Source of the DNA: Anaerolineae bacterium
Lineage (GTDB): Bacteria; Chloroflexota; Anaerolineae; Aggregatilineales; Phototrophicaceae
Assembly: GCA_022821805.1 (NCBI GenBank)
Contig: JAJECX010000001.1
Span: 124,001 to 188,000 of the forward strand
Length of the DNA stretch: 64,000 bases
Direction: 5' to 3'
In this document: positions 1 through 9,898 of the stretch, one piece after another
Position numbering within the stretch: position 1 is the first letter of the stretch
Layout: each line of letters opens with the position of its first letter
Position numbers and translations under genes: made by a program
Notes under the pieces: model-generated
Told to the model about the DNA's origin: nothing
Databases searched by the model: none
What the model saw: only the letters and a program-made list of their open reading frames with translations

Positions 1-696
1 ATCTCCGGCATTGTAATAGGTCAGGAAGGAGACGACGCCGATGGACTCGGCGACAGTCCCTTCGGCGGCTAAACCGATAGTCTGCAGCATATAGCTGGCG
101 ATGACAAAGGCGGTGACAATGCCCAGCGCCACCGTCCGCCGCCGCGCCAGCACCGCGATTAATACCGTTGCCGCCATGATGAAGACCATCAGCGGGATGA
201 GGTAGAACGTGACTTCCGCCAGGCGCAGGACGTCCAGTTCGACGCCGCCGAGGAATACGCCTAGGTGCAATCCCAGGTAAATCAGGAGGACAACGCCGAT
301 GCAGCTGACACCGTAGGCGAGAAACTTCTCGATGACAACGCGCGCTCTCTCCACCGGCAGGCTGAGCAGCACATCCATCGTGCCGCTGTCTTCCTCGTTT
401 GCCGTGACGCGCATGCCCATGACGACTGGATAGACGGCGAAGATCAGCGCCGATTTGCCGAAGAAGCCAATAGCGACGAAGCCTTCATTGGTTGCGAATA
501 TCTCCAACTCGCTGCCGACCCCGATCATGGCGAGAATCACTGGCGGGAAGCTCTCCAGCAGCTTCCGCATGTCCTGCATATTGAAAAGCGGCACCATGAT
601 GACTACCAGCAGCGCCATCGCCGCCAAGCCGACGCCCCAATAGACCATCTGCTTCCAGGTCGTCTTCAGGGTCTCGAGGAATACGGAACCGATCAT
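1..696 (-). CDS. ABC-2 type exporter permease, truncated by window edge
   Basis: Membrane subunit of an ABC-2 exporter. Reading the minus strand from the ATG at 696 gives 232 open codons running off the window start, so the C-terminus is missing. The start has an excellent AGGAGG ribosome site. The protein begins MIGSVFLETLKTTWKQMVYW and has about five predicted hydrophobic segments (near residues 20-38, 75-95, 118-140, 155-178 and 182-202). It shares the N-terminal TWKQ-x-x-YWG motif and the TANEEDSG-x-MDVLLSLP loop with the permease just upstream (708-1514), so the two are paralogues and probably form a heterodimer with the ATPase at 1511. The gap to that neighbour is 11 bases. The exported substrate is unknown. 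Confidence 0.85.
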   Translation of the reverse strand, partial: MIGSVFLETLKTTWKQMVYWGVGLAAMALLVVIMVPLFNMQDMRKLLESFPPVILAMIGVGSELEIFATNEGFVAIGFFGKSALIFAVYPVVMGMRVTANEEDSGTMDVLLSLPVERARVVIEKFLAYGVSCIGVVLLIYLGLHLGVFLGGVELDVLRLAEVTFYLIPLMVFIMAATVLIAVLARRRTVALGIVTAFVIASYMLQTIGLAAEGTVAESIGVVSFLTYYNAGD

Positions 697-707
697 CGCG
701 AAGCCTC

Positions 708-1514
708 CTAAACGCCAATATCGCGGCTGACGAACATTTTCAGGGAAAGGGCGAAACCGACCAGCACGGCGACAAGCACGATGACGGAATCCGCCGGGTC
801 GTACGTGCCAATAACGAAGGCTTCACCATTTATGTAGCTAAAGTACGATACGCTCTTCATCAGATCGGCGAATGCGCCGCCGGCGGCAGCGCCGATCGCA
901 TTAAATATGTAGCTGGCCACGACGAAAGCGGCTGAAACAGCTATCGCGACTGTACGCCTGCGCAATATGGTCGCCAGCAAAGAAGTCACCGTCATCACGA
1001 GCAGAGCAGCGGGATACATGTTCAGAATGCTCTTCAAAATCACGTCATGCGGCGCATCGACATTCATCCCGATGATGCCGGCAAGCGTGATCAACGCGCA
1101 AAGCACAACGATCCCCAAACCAATCAGCGCATAACCGATCCAACGTTCAAGCAGGTAAGCCGCGCGTGAGATCGGCAGCGAAAGGATCACGTCCATCACA
1201 CCGGACTGCTCGTCGTTGGCGGTGATGTTCAAGCCAGCCATCACTGCAAATACGGACAGGAAAATCGCCGCTTCCGATACAAAGACTGAGACGATCCAGC
1301 CTTCCGCCGTCGTCAAAAGCTGAATATCGCTGGCGCCAAATGCCTGAAGCACAGCGGGTGGCATGGTCTTTAACAGGTCCGCGTACCCGGAAATGATATC
1401 CGGGCTCATGGCGATGAAGTCGATATACAATCCCAGTACGCCCAGCCCCGCTCCCCAATAGAGGATTTGCTTCCAGGATGTGCGCAGCGTGTTCCCAATT
1501 ACGATGCCGCTCAT
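708..1514 (-). CDS. ABC-2 type exporter permease
   Basis: 268-residue integral membrane protein, about six hydrophobic segments, with the N-terminal TLRTSWKQILYWG element and a loop NDEQSGVMDVILSLP that matches the next gene in the operon. The start codon overlaps the stop of the upstream ATPase by four bases (ATGA), which suggests translational coupling. With the ATPase and the second permease it would form a Y-type exporter in the cytoplasmic membrane, of the class often used for drugs, lipids or small peptides. The substrate cannot be told from sequence. Confidence 0.9.
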   Translation of the reverse strand: MSGIVIGNTLRTSWKQILYWGAGLGVLGLYIDFIAMSPDIISGYADLLKTMPPAVLQAFGASDIQLLTTAEGWIVSVFVSEAAIFLSVFAVMAGLNITANDEQSGVMDVILSLPISRAAYLLERWIGYALIGLGIVVLCALITLAGIIGMNVDAPHDVILKSILNMYPAALLVMTVTSLLATILRRRTVAIAVSAAFVVASYIFNAIGAAAGGAFADLMKSVSYFSYINGEAFVIGTYDPADSVIVLVAVLVGFALSLKMFVSRDIGV

Positions 1515-2446
1515 TGTAATTTCTCCTCATCGCCGCTGTAAAACGCCAGGAAAATCTCCTCAAGCGATGGCTCTTCCACATGCAGCATCTCGACATAGCC
1601 GCCGCTGATCGCCCGCAGCAGCGGATCAAAATCGCCGATCATGCGCATTCTAACTCGTGTGCCGTTGGTGCTGACATCGGTGATTGACGGCATATTATCC
1701 AACTGCTGCTGCAAGCCGGCCGGCACCGCATCGCGGAAGGTCACATCAACCCAATTGAATTCGACATTGGTGATCTTCTCAACCGATTCTACCGCTTTCA
1801 ATTCGCCATCGCGCAAGATGCCAACGCGGTCGCAAATCGCCTGCACTTCACTGAGCACGTGAGAGGACAGGAATACGGTTTTGCCCTTGGCGCGGTATTC
1901 TTCCATCATGTCGTGGAAAGTTTGCTGCACCAATGGGTCAAGCCCGCCGGTCGGTTCGTCGAGAATCAGCAGTTCGGGTGAATGCATCATCGCAATGACC
2001 AGCCCAAGCTTGCGTTTATTCCCGGACGACAGATCGCGCACACGCTTGGTCTTGTCCAAGTCAAGTCGTTCCGCCAGTTCATCGGCGTGTTTCGCGATGC
2101 CTCGCGTATCGCCGCGCACGCTGGCGACATAATGGATGATCTGGTCGCCCGTGCGCCCTTCCCACAAGCTGAGCTCGCCGGGCAAAAAGCCAATCCGCCG
2201 GTGAATCTCGACGCTGTCGGCGCGGATGTCCATGCCGAAGATGCTGGCGGAGCCGGCGCTGGGGCGGATGAGATCAAGCAGCAGGCGAATGGTGGTTGTT
2301 TTGCCGGCGCCGTTTGGTCCCAGGTAGCCGAAAATTTCTCCGCGCCTTACGGACAGATCAAGGCGATTAAGCGCCAAAGTCTGTTTACTGCCCGAGCCAT
2401 AGGTTTTCGAAAGTCCGCTGATCTCGATAACTGATTCGGTCGCCAT
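1511..2446 (-). CDS. ABC exporter ATP-binding protein
   Basis: 311-residue ATPase of the CcmA/DrrA type. Walker A GPNGAGKTTT lies at about residues 43-52, the signature LSSGNKRK at 139-146, Walker B LLILDE at 159-164, and an H-loop in FLSSH near 194. A C-terminal domain of about 90 residues follows the nucleotide-binding fold, as is usual for ATPases working with ABC-2 permeases. The start has GGAGAG a few bases upstream. It is the first gene of the three-gene minus-strand operon and is expected to energise the two permeases that follow. Confidence 0.93.
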   Translation of the reverse strand: MATESVIEISGLSKTYGSGSKQTLALNRLDLSVRRGEIFGYLGPNGAGKTTTIRLLLDLIRPSAGSASIFGMDIRADSVEIHRRIGFLPGELSLWEGRTGDQIIHYVASVRGDTRGIAKHADELAERLDLDKTKRVRDLSSGNKRKLGLVIAMMHSPELLILDEPTGGLDPLVQQTFHDMMEEYRAKGKTVFLSSHVLSEVQAICDRVGILRDGELKAVESVEKITNVEFNWVDVTFRDAVPAGLQQQLDNMPSITDVSTNGTRVRMRMIGDFDPLLRAISGGYVEMLHVEEPSLEEIFLAFYSGDEEKLQ

Positions 2447-2593
2447 GCTTCTCTCCTGGTCGCCAGCGAAACGGCGCTTGGCTTGCTTGCGATGCGCCTA
2501 CGATACTCCCTGATTATAGACCTTGCCCAAAATCGCTGTCAACGACATTCGACCTGTGACCCCCAAAGATTGAGGGTTGGCGCGCTTCAGTCG

Positions 2594-4006
2594 CTAGTCG
2601 ATGATCTCGGCGCCGCCGAGATAAGACCGCAGCGCCGCGGGAATCTCGATGCTGCCGTCCGCCCGTTGGTAATTCTCCATGATGGCGATCATGACGCGGG
2701 GCGTCGCCAGTCCGCTGCCATTGAGCGTATGCAGGTAGCGCGTCTTGCGCGTGCCGCTCGGGTAATAGCGCAGCATCGCCCGCCGCGCCTGGAATGATTC
2801 GGTGTTGCTGCAGGAACTGACCTCGAGCCATTCTTCGCAGCCGGGCGACCACATCTCGATATCGTATTTCTTGGTCGCGCTGAAACCGAGGTCGCCGGTC
2901 ACAATCTCCAGCCGGCGATAGGGGATCTCCAACGCGGCGCAGATCGCTTCCGCTTGAGCTGTTATCGTCTCCAACTCGTCATAGCTCGTTTCCGGCGTGG
3001 TGAATTTGAACATTTCTACTTTTTCGAATTGATGCACGCGCTTGATGCCGCGCACATCGCGCCCGGCGCTGGTTTTCTCGCTGCGGAAACAGGGCGAATG
3101 CGCCACATATTGCCGGGGCAAGTCCGCTTCTTCAAAGATTTCATCGCGATGCAAATTGGTGATGGCGACTTCGGCTGTTGGCAGCAGGTACTTGTCTTCA
3201 TCGGCGATTCCGAAGACCGTGTCTTGAAACTTGGGAAACTGCCCGGCGCCAACCAGCATATCGCTATGCACAATATAGGGAACATAAACCTCGCGGTAGC
3301 CATTTTCGCGCGCCATATCGAGGAAGAAGCTGATCAAAGCCCGCTGCAAGCGCGCGCCCCAGCCTTTGAGCGTGTAGTAGCGGCTGCCAGCCACTTTAAC
3401 GCCGCGCTCGAAATCGATGATATCCAGCGCCGGACCCAACTCCCAATGTGGCTTGGGCTCAAAGTCGAATTCGCGCAAGGTTCCCTGCATCGGGCCCGGG
3501 ATATTGTCCTCTTCGCTTTCGGCGACCGGTACGCTCGAATGCGGCAGATTGGGCAGCCAGAGCATGTGCTCTTGTAGTTCGGCTTCGATTGAATCAATCT
3601 GATCGAATCCTTTTTCGATGCCGTCACCCATCTTGCGAAGTTGGCCAATAAGCTCATCGAAAGCCGCCCCGAAGTCGGCCGGTTCTTCATTCACAGCCGG
3701 CTCGGCGCCATCCATCAGTCTACTCGCGCGATCATAATCCTCGCCGCCAAGCGCCGCCGCCGCCAACCGCGCGCGATACGCCTTTTCTTCCGCAGGCATA
3801 GTCTTGTTGCCACGCAGCTTGCCCATCGCGCGATTGAGCTTGTTGCGAGCGGCCTGTGCCGTTTCAACGCGCGTTCGCGTCTCGCGCCGCTGCGCATCCA
3901 AGGCGACGATGGAATCAATGCGTTCCAGCGCGCCCTCGTCATGCAGCTTGGCAATCTGTTCTTTGACCCAATCCGTCTTATTGCGAATCAGCGCAATATC
4001 GAGCAT
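2594..4006 (-). CDS. serS: serine--tRNA ligase
   Basis: Charges tRNA-Ser with serine in the cytoplasm. The 470-residue protein has the N-terminal coiled-coil arm (about residues 1-145), class II motif 2 (FRSEKTSAGRDVRGIKRVHQ) and motif 3 (LNGSGLATPRVMIAIMEN near the C-terminus). It is about 45 residues longer than typical bacterial SerRS (around 425). The extra length lies mainly in the arm and its hairpin loop, with an acidic stretch (EPAVNEEPADFG). A GGAGA site precedes the ATG. It is monocistronic as far as can be seen. Confidence 0.96.
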   Translation of the reverse strand: MLDIALIRNKTDWVKEQIAKLHDEGALERIDSIVALDAQRRETRTRVETAQAARNKLNRAMGKLRGNKTMPAEEKAYRARLAAAALGGEDYDRASRLMDGAEPAVNEEPADFGAAFDELIGQLRKMGDGIEKGFDQIDSIEAELQEHMLWLPNLPHSSVPVAESEEDNIPGPMQGTLREFDFEPKPHWELGPALDIIDFERGVKVAGSRYYTLKGWGARLQRALISFFLDMARENGYREVYVPYIVHSDMLVGAGQFPKFQDTVFGIADEDKYLLPTAEVAITNLHRDEIFEEADLPRQYVAHSPCFRSEKTSAGRDVRGIKRVHQFEKVEMFKFTTPETSYDELETITAQAEAICAALEIPYRRLEIVTGDLGFSATKKYDIEMWSPGCEEWLEVSSCSNTESFQARRAMLRYYPSGTRKTRYLHTLNGSGLATPRVMIAIMENYQRADGSIEIPAALRSYLGGAEIID

Positions 4007-4117
4007 GCTCTATCGTTCTCCAGTTGATTTATGTCAATTATCGGAATGGAAGCTATTGTGCCGTTGGCAAGCGCCGTCGGCAATAGCTTTTCGCGACTCG
4101 TATTTCAGCGCAAGAAT

Positions 4118-4309
4118 CTAAGAGTCACTGGAGGGAGGTCGCACAGATTGCCCAGCGTTGAGTGCGTCGCGCGCTGATTGCGTCGCGTCGTCGGGAAGCG
4201 GACCGGCAATGTCTCTGCGGAAACGGCGCCCGGCGATCACTAAGCCAAGGACGATGTTGATGATGATGATTGCATTGAATACATCTGGTGTGAGGAGGTC
4301 GAGGTACAT
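4118..4309 (-). CDS. small single-pass membrane protein, hypothetical
   Basis: 63-residue ORF 54 bases downstream of lysS on the same strand. Residues about 10-28 are strongly hydrophobic (FNAIIIINIVLGLVIAG), followed by an RRFRR positive patch and a hydrophilic proline- and serine-rich tail. This is the layout of a small N-out/C-in membrane protein. No good ribosome site is seen, and another reading frame (4125-4382) is open over much of the same bases, so the call depends on the transmembrane layout alone. No family recognised. Confidence 0.4.
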   Translation of the reverse strand: MYLDLLTPDVFNAIIIINIVLGLVIAGRRFRRDIAGPLPDDATQSARDALNAGQSVRPPSSDS

Positions 4310-4363
4310 AGCTTTTTCGATATGCGTCGTCGTTTCCTGTATAATTGGGGGAAGCGCGCCAGT

Positions 4364-6250
4364 TTAGCTCAGCGACAGCCAAAAGTCGGCAGCTGTGACT
4401 TCTTTGAGATCATCGCCGACAGCGTGCAGCGCTTCTTCCGTCATCACATATAGATCGCCATCAAACGCCGCGCCCATATTGCGCAGTTGCGCCAGCGAAC
4501 CTGCCAACGCATTGGCCAAGCGAAACTCGACGCCGACATTTGACGCCGGCAGAACCAGCGCAAGCTTACGCTTCGCCCCGTTCAACTTGTGATCCAGCCG
4601 ATATTCGAAACCGCGTACGGCCGCGTCAAGCATGAACTGACCGCGCAAGTCAGCTTCGGTCAACTGCTGCGAGCGCAGGTGCGGATATAGCAGCACATCG
4701 CGGATGCTGGTCTGGTCGGTGAGCAGCATTACCATGCGATCGACTCCGCTGCCGAATCCGCCGTTCGGGGGCATGCCATAACGCATGGCTCGCAGGTAAT
4801 CTTCGTCGAGCGGCGTCGTCTCGTCCGCTTCCTCGGCGTAGAGCCGCTTCATCTCCACGAATCGCTCTTGCTGGTCGCGCGGATCGTTCAGCTCGGTGAA
4901 GGCGTTGCCTATCTCCATGCCGGCGATGAAGAATTCGAATCGCTCGGTGTGGCTCTCGATATAGCGCCCTTCCTTTTCGTCGGCTGGCGCATCGTCTCCT
5001 TCTATCCGTTTGGCGAAGGGCGACATATCCCGCGGATAATCCTTGATGATCGTCGGCTGAATCAAGCGATGCTCGATATGGTTGCCGAGAATATGCTCGA
5101 CGATCATACGTCCCCAAGTGTCGCCTGGCTCCAACCCCTCGGCCAGACCGCGCGATTCCAGGTATGCGTAGAGCGTTTCTCCCGTTGGGTAATCCATATA
5201 ATCAAAGCCGAGCAACTCTTGCGCCGCTTCGCGGATGCTGACGCGTTTCCAGGGCGGCGCCAGGTCAATAAGCTCGCCCTGATACACGATCTCCGACGAG
5301 CCGGTCACTTGCTCGGCGGTGTAGGCGAACATTCGCTCGGTGATATCCATAACGCCCTTGTAGTCGATGTAGGCTTTATAGAATTCCAGCATGGTGAATT
5401 CGGTATTGTGCTTGTAGCTGACGCCTTCGTTGCGGAAGTCGCGCCCGATTTCATAGACCGCGTCGTAGCCGCCGACCAGCAGTCGTTTCAGGTACAGCTC
5501 GAAGCTGATGCGCAGATATAGATCCTCGTGTAGCTGATTGTGATGCGTGGTGAAGGGACGGGCGGCCGCCCCGCCGTATAGCGGCTGCAAGACCGGCGTT
5601 TCCACCTCCAGCATGCCTTCGCCATCGAGAAAATCGCGCAGCGCTTTGATCGTGCGGGCGCGCTTGATGAAAATATCGCGGACGGATTTATTCACCGCCA
5701 AATCGGCGTAGCGCTGGCGGTAGCGGCTCTCCCTGTCCTTGAATTCGCCGTATTCGATGATCGTTCCGTCAGCCTGCCGCTGTTCTTTCACCACCGGCAG
5801 CGGCGTCAAGGCTTTGCTGATCAGGCGGATGTCAGTGGTATTGACGCTGACCTCGCCAGTGCGCGTCCGCATCATCGCGCCGCTCGCCGCTACGAAGTCA
5901 TCCACATCAATCAGCTTGCGCCGGATCAATTTGTAACGCTCTTCTCCCAAGGCATTGACGCGCAGGAATAGCTGAACGCGGCCGCTCTCGTCTTCAATAT
6001 GCGCGAATGAAACCTTGCCCTTGCTGTTCAGTCGCCGGATACGCCCGACCACCGTTACGTTATTGACTTCCGCACTATCTTCCCCATCGTGATCGACTGG
6101 CGCCTCCGCTTCGGCGCGTAAGAAAAGGGCAACCGCATCGGCGATCCGATGGCTCCGCGCAATACGCGCGGGATAAAGCTCTACGCCTCGATCCTGAAGG
6201 CGCTCGGCTTTTTCCAGCCGCTCAAGTTCCAGCTTTGTTGGCTGCCACAT
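4364..6250 (-). CDS. lysS: lysine--tRNA ligase, class II, with C-terminal extension
   Basis: Charges tRNA-Lys. The order is an N-terminal helix, an OB-fold anticodon domain (about residues 60-160, [20 protein letters not shown]), then the class II catalytic core with motif 2 ([20 protein letters not shown]) and motif 3 ([15 protein letters not shown]), ending at DVLLYPHLR near residue 526. Bacterial LysRS normally stops there at about 500 residues. This one continues for about 102 residues with an alpha/beta-looking segment ([20 protein letters not shown]) that I do not recognise with confidence. A weak resemblance to the DUF2000/PTH2-like layout is only a guess. The start ATG has no clear Shine-Dalgarno. 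Confidence 0.95.
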   Translation of the reverse strand: MWQPTKLELERLEKAERLQDRGVELYPARIARSHRIADAVALFLRAEAEAPVDHDGEDSAEVNNVTVVGRIRRLNSKGKVSFAHIEDESGRVQLFLRVNALGEERYKLIRRKLIDVDDFVAASGAMMRTRTGEVSVNTTDIRLISKALTPLPVVKEQRQADGTIIEYGEFKDRESRYRQRYADLAVNKSVRDIFIKRARTIKALRDFLDGEGMLEVETPVLQPLYGGAAARPFTTHHNQLHEDLYLRISFELYLKRLLVGGYDAVYEIGRDFRNEGVSYKHNTEFTMLEFYKAYIDYKGVMDITERMFAYTAEQVTGSSEIVYQGELIDLAPPWKRVSIREAAQELLGFDYMDYPTGETLYAYLESRGLAEGLEPGDTWGRMIVEHILGNHIEHRLIQPTIIKDYPRDMSPFAKRIEGDDAPADEKEGRYIESHTERFEFFIAGMEIGNAFTELNDPRDQQERFVEMKRLYAEEADETTPLDEDYLRAMRYGMPPNGGFGSGVDRMVMLLTDQTSIRDVLLYPHLRSQQLTEADLRGQFMLDAAVRGFEYRLDHKLNGAKRKLALVLPASNVGVEFRLANALAGSLAQLRNMGAAFDGDLYVMTEEALHAVGDDLKEVTAADFWLSLS

Positions 6251-6480
6251 AAGGAGATCGCTACTTCCGGTTTGCCTGAATATCGCCGCTATTTGTTGTC
6301 GGCCGCCGCCCGCTCTCGACCGATTTTCTCAAAGCATAACAGGCTGAGAATAGTACAAATTCCAGCGGAAATACAGATTAAATCGGCGCCGCCAAATTGA
6401 CGCATATTCGCGCTTGTAATGGATTCGAAATGTTGTAAGCTAATCAAATTTGCAAAAAAAGTTGCAGACTGCGGGCATTT

Positions 6481-7752
6481 ATGCAAGACGTTGAGGAATC
6501 ACAGCCTCCCAATCGCTGGCTGGTCACGTTGTTCATCGTGTCGCTGGCGCAGGCGCTTGGCACTGGCGGCATATCCCTCGTTTATCCCTTTTTGCCCTTA
6601 TACATTCAGACGCTTCGCGACGCCCACTTCATCAGCCCGGAATTGCTGGCCGGCTTGGTCATTGGCGCGCCGCCCCTGGTAGCATCCATTGCGATGCCAT
6701 TCTGGGGACGGCTGGCTGATCAGTATGGGCGCAAGAAGATGGTGATGCGCGCGCTCTTCGGCGCATCAATCGTCCTCTTGTTAATGGGCTTCGCTGAGAC
6801 GGCGCTGGCGCTCATCGCCTTGCGCGCCCTGCAAGGACTGACCAGCGGGATCATCTCGTCGAGCATGGCGCTGGTCGCCGGTGAAACACCTCGCGAAAGG
6901 ATCGGCTTCGCGCTCGGTACGCTGCAGGTGGGCCTTTTCGGCGGCGCGGCGATCGGTCCTCTGGTTGGTGGCGTCCTCGCCGAGCGGTTCGGCTTCCAGG
7001 CGCCATTTCTCTTCACTTCAGCGATGCTAGTTCTGGCTGGTCTGCTGGTGACCTTCGGTGTGCGCGAGACATATAAGCCCGCTTCCAATAGCAAGCTCAA
7101 CCTTAGTCCAGTGAAGATGGCGCGCGCCTGGCGCGGCATCTTGCGCGCGCGCGGCGTCAAGACAGTCTATTCATTGCGTTTTCTGAATGGCTTTGCCCAG
7201 CGTTCGGTCATGCCGATTGCGCCCCTCTTTGTCATGGCATTAATCCCCGGCGCCATGGCAGCCGGCGCCAGCAGTTACGCTGGCTTGGTGTTGACTGTAT
7301 CCGCCGTTGCGCTTACCGCCGGCTCCTTTGTATTCGGCTGGCTCGGCGACAAGTGGGGCTTTCGCAATGTCTTGATCTTGGCTTCCTTGATGGCGATGAC
7401 CTTCTACATTCCGCAAGCATTTGTCAGCAATGTCTATCAACTGCTCGTGCTGCAGGCGCTCGCCGGAATCGCGGCTGGTGGCGTCTTGTCGGCGCCAGCA
7501 GCCATGCTAGCGAAATATACCGATCTGGGCGATGAAGGCTCTGTATACGGATTGGACGCGTCGGTGACCTCGTTTTCCAATGGCATGGCGCCCATGACGG
7601 CTTCTGTCATCGCCGCCATGTTCGGCTTGCGCGCTGTCTTTGCTGCTGTCGCCATCTATTACTTGGCCATCCTGCTGATAGGCGCCCAGCTATTGCCAAA
7701 ATCAAAGCGAAAAATGTTCCGATTTTCCGTTGGCGCCGCTGCGGGCAGCTGA
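6481..7752 (+). CDS. MFS transporter, drug-efflux-like (copy 1 of tandem pair)
   Basis: 423-residue, 12-helix major facilitator protein. MFS motif A (GRLADQYGRKK) is at about residues 76-86, after helix 2, and a weaker copy (GWLGDKWGFRN) follows helix 8, as in DHA1-type multidrug exporters. The N-terminus is short before helix 1. No Shine-Dalgarno is visible before the ATG. TTGTAA at 6413 followed 16 bases later by TAAGCT is a possible weak promoter. The next gene, 49 bases downstream, is a close paralogue, so this looks like a tandem duplication. Substrate unknown. Confidence 0.92.
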   Translation: MQDVEESQPPNRWLVTLFIVSLAQALGTGGISLVYPFLPLYIQTLRDAHFISPELLAGLVIGAPPLVASIAMPFWGRLADQYGRKKMVMRALFGASIVLLLMGFAETALALIALRALQGLTSGIISSSMALVAGETPRERIGFALGTLQVGLFGGAAIGPLVGGVLAERFGFQAPFLFTSAMLVLAGLLVTFGVRETYKPASNSKLNLSPVKMARAWRGILRARGVKTVYSLRFLNGFAQRSVMPIAPLFVMALIPGAMAAGASSYAGLVLTVSAVALTAGSFVFGWLGDKWGFRNVLILASLMAMTFYIPQAFVSNVYQLLVLQALAGIAAGGVLSAPAAMLAKYTDLGDEGSVYGLDASVTSFSNGMAPMTASVIAAMFGLRAVFAAVAIYYLAILLIGAQLLPKSKRKMFRFSVGAAAGS

Positions 7753-7801
7753 GCCCCTTGTAGCCGCGCGCCCACTTACTGACCAAACAGGCATAGAATA
7801 A

Positions 7802-9094
7802 ATGGCTAGAGTCCTCTCGGCAAATTACCACTCGCTCACGCGCGCAATCGCTTTCCCGCATGGTTGGAAGTTCACCTTGAGCGTCATCTTCTTTGCTCAA
7901 GTGCTTTCGGCGGTCGGCTATTCGATGATGTTTCCTTTCCTGCCGCTGCATATTGATTCTTTGGGCACGACAACCGGTCTGAGCACTGAATTGGCGGCGG
8001 GCTTGGTCATATCGGTGCAAGGCCTCACCATGATGGTGACGGCGCCCTTCTGGGGCGTGGCTGCCGATCGCTACGGACGCAAGAAGATGATCATGCGCGC
8101 CATGTTCGGCGGCGCGATCACGATGGCGATGATGGCTTTCACGCAGACGGCCGAGCAGTTAATCGTGATCCGCGCCATGCAGGGATTGGTCACCGGCACT
8201 GTTTCCGCCAATAACGCGCTGGTGGCGGCAGCCACGCCGCGGCACCGCGTCGGTTTCGCCATGGGCACGCTGCAATTGGGGCTTTGGGCTGGCGTCGCGA
8301 TTGGTCCCTTGCTAGGTGGCATTCTCGCCGACAACTTTGGCTACAACATACCCTATCTACTTACGGGGGTGCTGCTTGCCGCAGGTGGAATGGTGGTGCT
8401 AATCGGCGTCAGCGAGAATTTCAGCGATTCGAAAGAATCGGTCAAGTTTGACCCGATTTCACTCGGGCGCGGCTGGAAGGAAATCCTCGGCACATCCGGC
8501 GTCGGCTTGGCGCTGGTCATTCGCTTTCTTTCTGGCCTCGCCCGCACGATCATCGTGCCGATCGCGCCGCTTTTTGTGGTGTCGCTCATTGCGCGGGAAA
8601 CCGCCACCAGCAATACTTACGCAGGTCTCTTCATGGCGGTGTCAGCGGCGGCGTCCACGATTGGCGCCGTCTATCTGGGCAATCTGGGCGACCGCATCAG
8701 CCATCGGAAAGTGCTGTTCTATTGTTCGACAGCGGCTGCCATCTTCTATGTGCCGCAAGCGCTCGTCGCCGATGTCTGGCAGCTGCTAATACTGCAGGCA
8801 ATGGCCGGTTTCGCCGCCGGTGGTCTGGTCGCCGCGCCCAGCGCCTTGCTCTCCCGCTACGCCGGAACGGAGCGCGCTGGCGCCATATATGGTCTCGAGA
8901 ATTCGGTCATGTCCGGCTCGCGCGCGGCTGCTCCGCTATTTGGCGCTACCGTTGCGCTGATGCTCGGCATGCGCGGCGCCTTCCTCGCGTCAGCCGTCGT
9001 CTTTGCGCTAATTGCGCTAATCGTCTGGTGCTTGCTGCCGCAGGACAAAATTGAGCCGGCGCGCAAAGGCACGCCAAGGGCAAAAGCCGCCTGA
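7802..9094 (+). CDS. MFS transporter, drug-efflux-like (copy 2 of tandem pair)
   Basis: 430-residue, 12-helix MFS protein, co-oriented with and clearly paralogous to the gene at 6481. Both have a motif A ending in YGRKKM, matching GTLQ-G-L and A-IGPL-GG helix-4/5 segments, and similar C-terminal GG-x-x-APSALL/APAAML segments. Motif A here is GVAADRYGRKK near residue 86. It has an extra N-terminal stretch of about 20 residues before helix 1. No ribosome site is obvious, and translation may be coupled to the upstream copy. Probably a proton-driven efflux pump. Substrate unknown. Confidence 0.92.
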   Translation: MARVLSANYHSLTRAIAFPHGWKFTLSVIFFAQVLSAVGYSMMFPFLPLHIDSLGTTTGLSTELAAGLVISVQGLTMMVTAPFWGVAADRYGRKKMIMRAMFGGAITMAMMAFTQTAEQLIVIRAMQGLVTGTVSANNALVAAATPRHRVGFAMGTLQLGLWAGVAIGPLLGGILADNFGYNIPYLLTGVLLAAGGMVVLIGVSENFSDSKESVKFDPISLGRGWKEILGTSGVGLALVIRFLSGLARTIIVPIAPLFVVSLIARETATSNTYAGLFMAVSAAASTIGAVYLGNLGDRISHRKVLFYCSTAAAIFYVPQALVADVWQLLILQAMAGFAAGGLVAAPSALLSRYAGTERAGAIYGLENSVMSGSRAAAPLFGATVALMLGMRGAFLASAVVFALIALIVWCLLPQDKIEPARKGTPRAKAA

Positions 9095-9156
9095 TCCGGT
9101 CGGCGCCCCGACAATCCATCGCTTGCAGAGTCCCGCCTGCGCTGTACAATTGACGC

Positions 9157-9870
9157 ATGGCACGCAAACGAGATCCACTTGAAAAAGTCGACAATTTTTC
9201 CGCGCGCAAGGCGAAGTACGCGCCTGTCGCCGAAGCTTTGACCAAGGTCTATGGCGAGTTGGATTGGTCGCGCAATCAAGATGGCATGGACGAGTTGATC
9301 AGCTGCATCCTGAGCCAAAGCACCACTGATACCAATCGCGACCGCGCCTTTGCACGTCTAAAAGAGAGATTCGCCGATTGGGAAGCGGTCCGCTTTGCCA
9401 ATCTGGAAGAACTGATTGACGCGGTGCGTCCCGCCGGCTTGGCGAATCAGAAGGCGCCTCGGATTCAAGATGCGCTGGCGGTCATCTTCGAAAAGGCTGG
9501 CGAATACAGTATCGACTTCTTAGATGAAATGTCCATGCAAGAGGCGAAAGCCTGGCTGGTTTCGCTGAAAGGCATCGGACCAAAGACCGCGGCGATTGTG
9601 CTCTGCTTCGCTTATGGACGGCCCGCATTCCCCGTCGACACCCATATCTATCGCGTCAGCAAACGCATCGGCTTCATACCGGAGAAGCTCTCGGCGGATG
9701 ACGCCCATCCGGTGATGGAAGCCATCGCCCCGCCGGCGGACTACTATCAATTTCATATTCAGCTTATTCAGCACGGGCGCGATACCTGCCACGCGCGCAA
9801 ACCCGCTTGCGAGCGTTGTCCCATCGCCGACTGCTGCGACTATTACACCGCGGCGCGAGAAAGCGCTTGA
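9157..9870 (+). CDS. nth: endonuclease III-like DNA glycosylase with FeS cluster
   Basis: Base-excision repair glycosylase/AP lyase. The helix-hairpin-helix GIGPKTAAIVL holds the catalytic lysine (K143), and the catalytic aspartate is D161 in PVDTHIYR. The C-terminal [4Fe-4S] motif is C211-x6-C218-x2-C221-x5-C227. The length of 237 residues is a little above E. coli Nth (211). The ISCILSQSTTDTN segment matches the family's helix that contacts DNA. Because the HhH-GPD family includes several specificities, an archaeal/Chloroflexi-type Nth relative is also possible. It is followed closely by a PIG-L deacetylase. Confidence 0.92.
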   Translation: MARKRDPLEKVDNFSARKAKYAPVAEALTKVYGELDWSRNQDGMDELISCILSQSTTDTNRDRAFARLKERFADWEAVRFANLEELIDAVRPAGLANQKAPRIQDALAVIFEKAGEYSIDFLDEMSMQEAKAWLVSLKGIGPKTAAIVLCFAYGRPAFPVDTHIYRVSKRIGFIPEKLSADDAHPVMEAIAPPADYYQFHIQLIQHGRDTCHARKPACERCPIADCCDYYTAARESA

Positions 9871-9898
9871 GGCGCAACCAAAAGACAGCGAGGCCAAA

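Noticed and set aside
4125..4382. 85-residue ORF overlapping the small membrane ORF after lysS
   Set aside because: It overlaps the lysS 3' end, has no hydrophobic pattern and is mostly basic low-complexity residues from an alternative frame.
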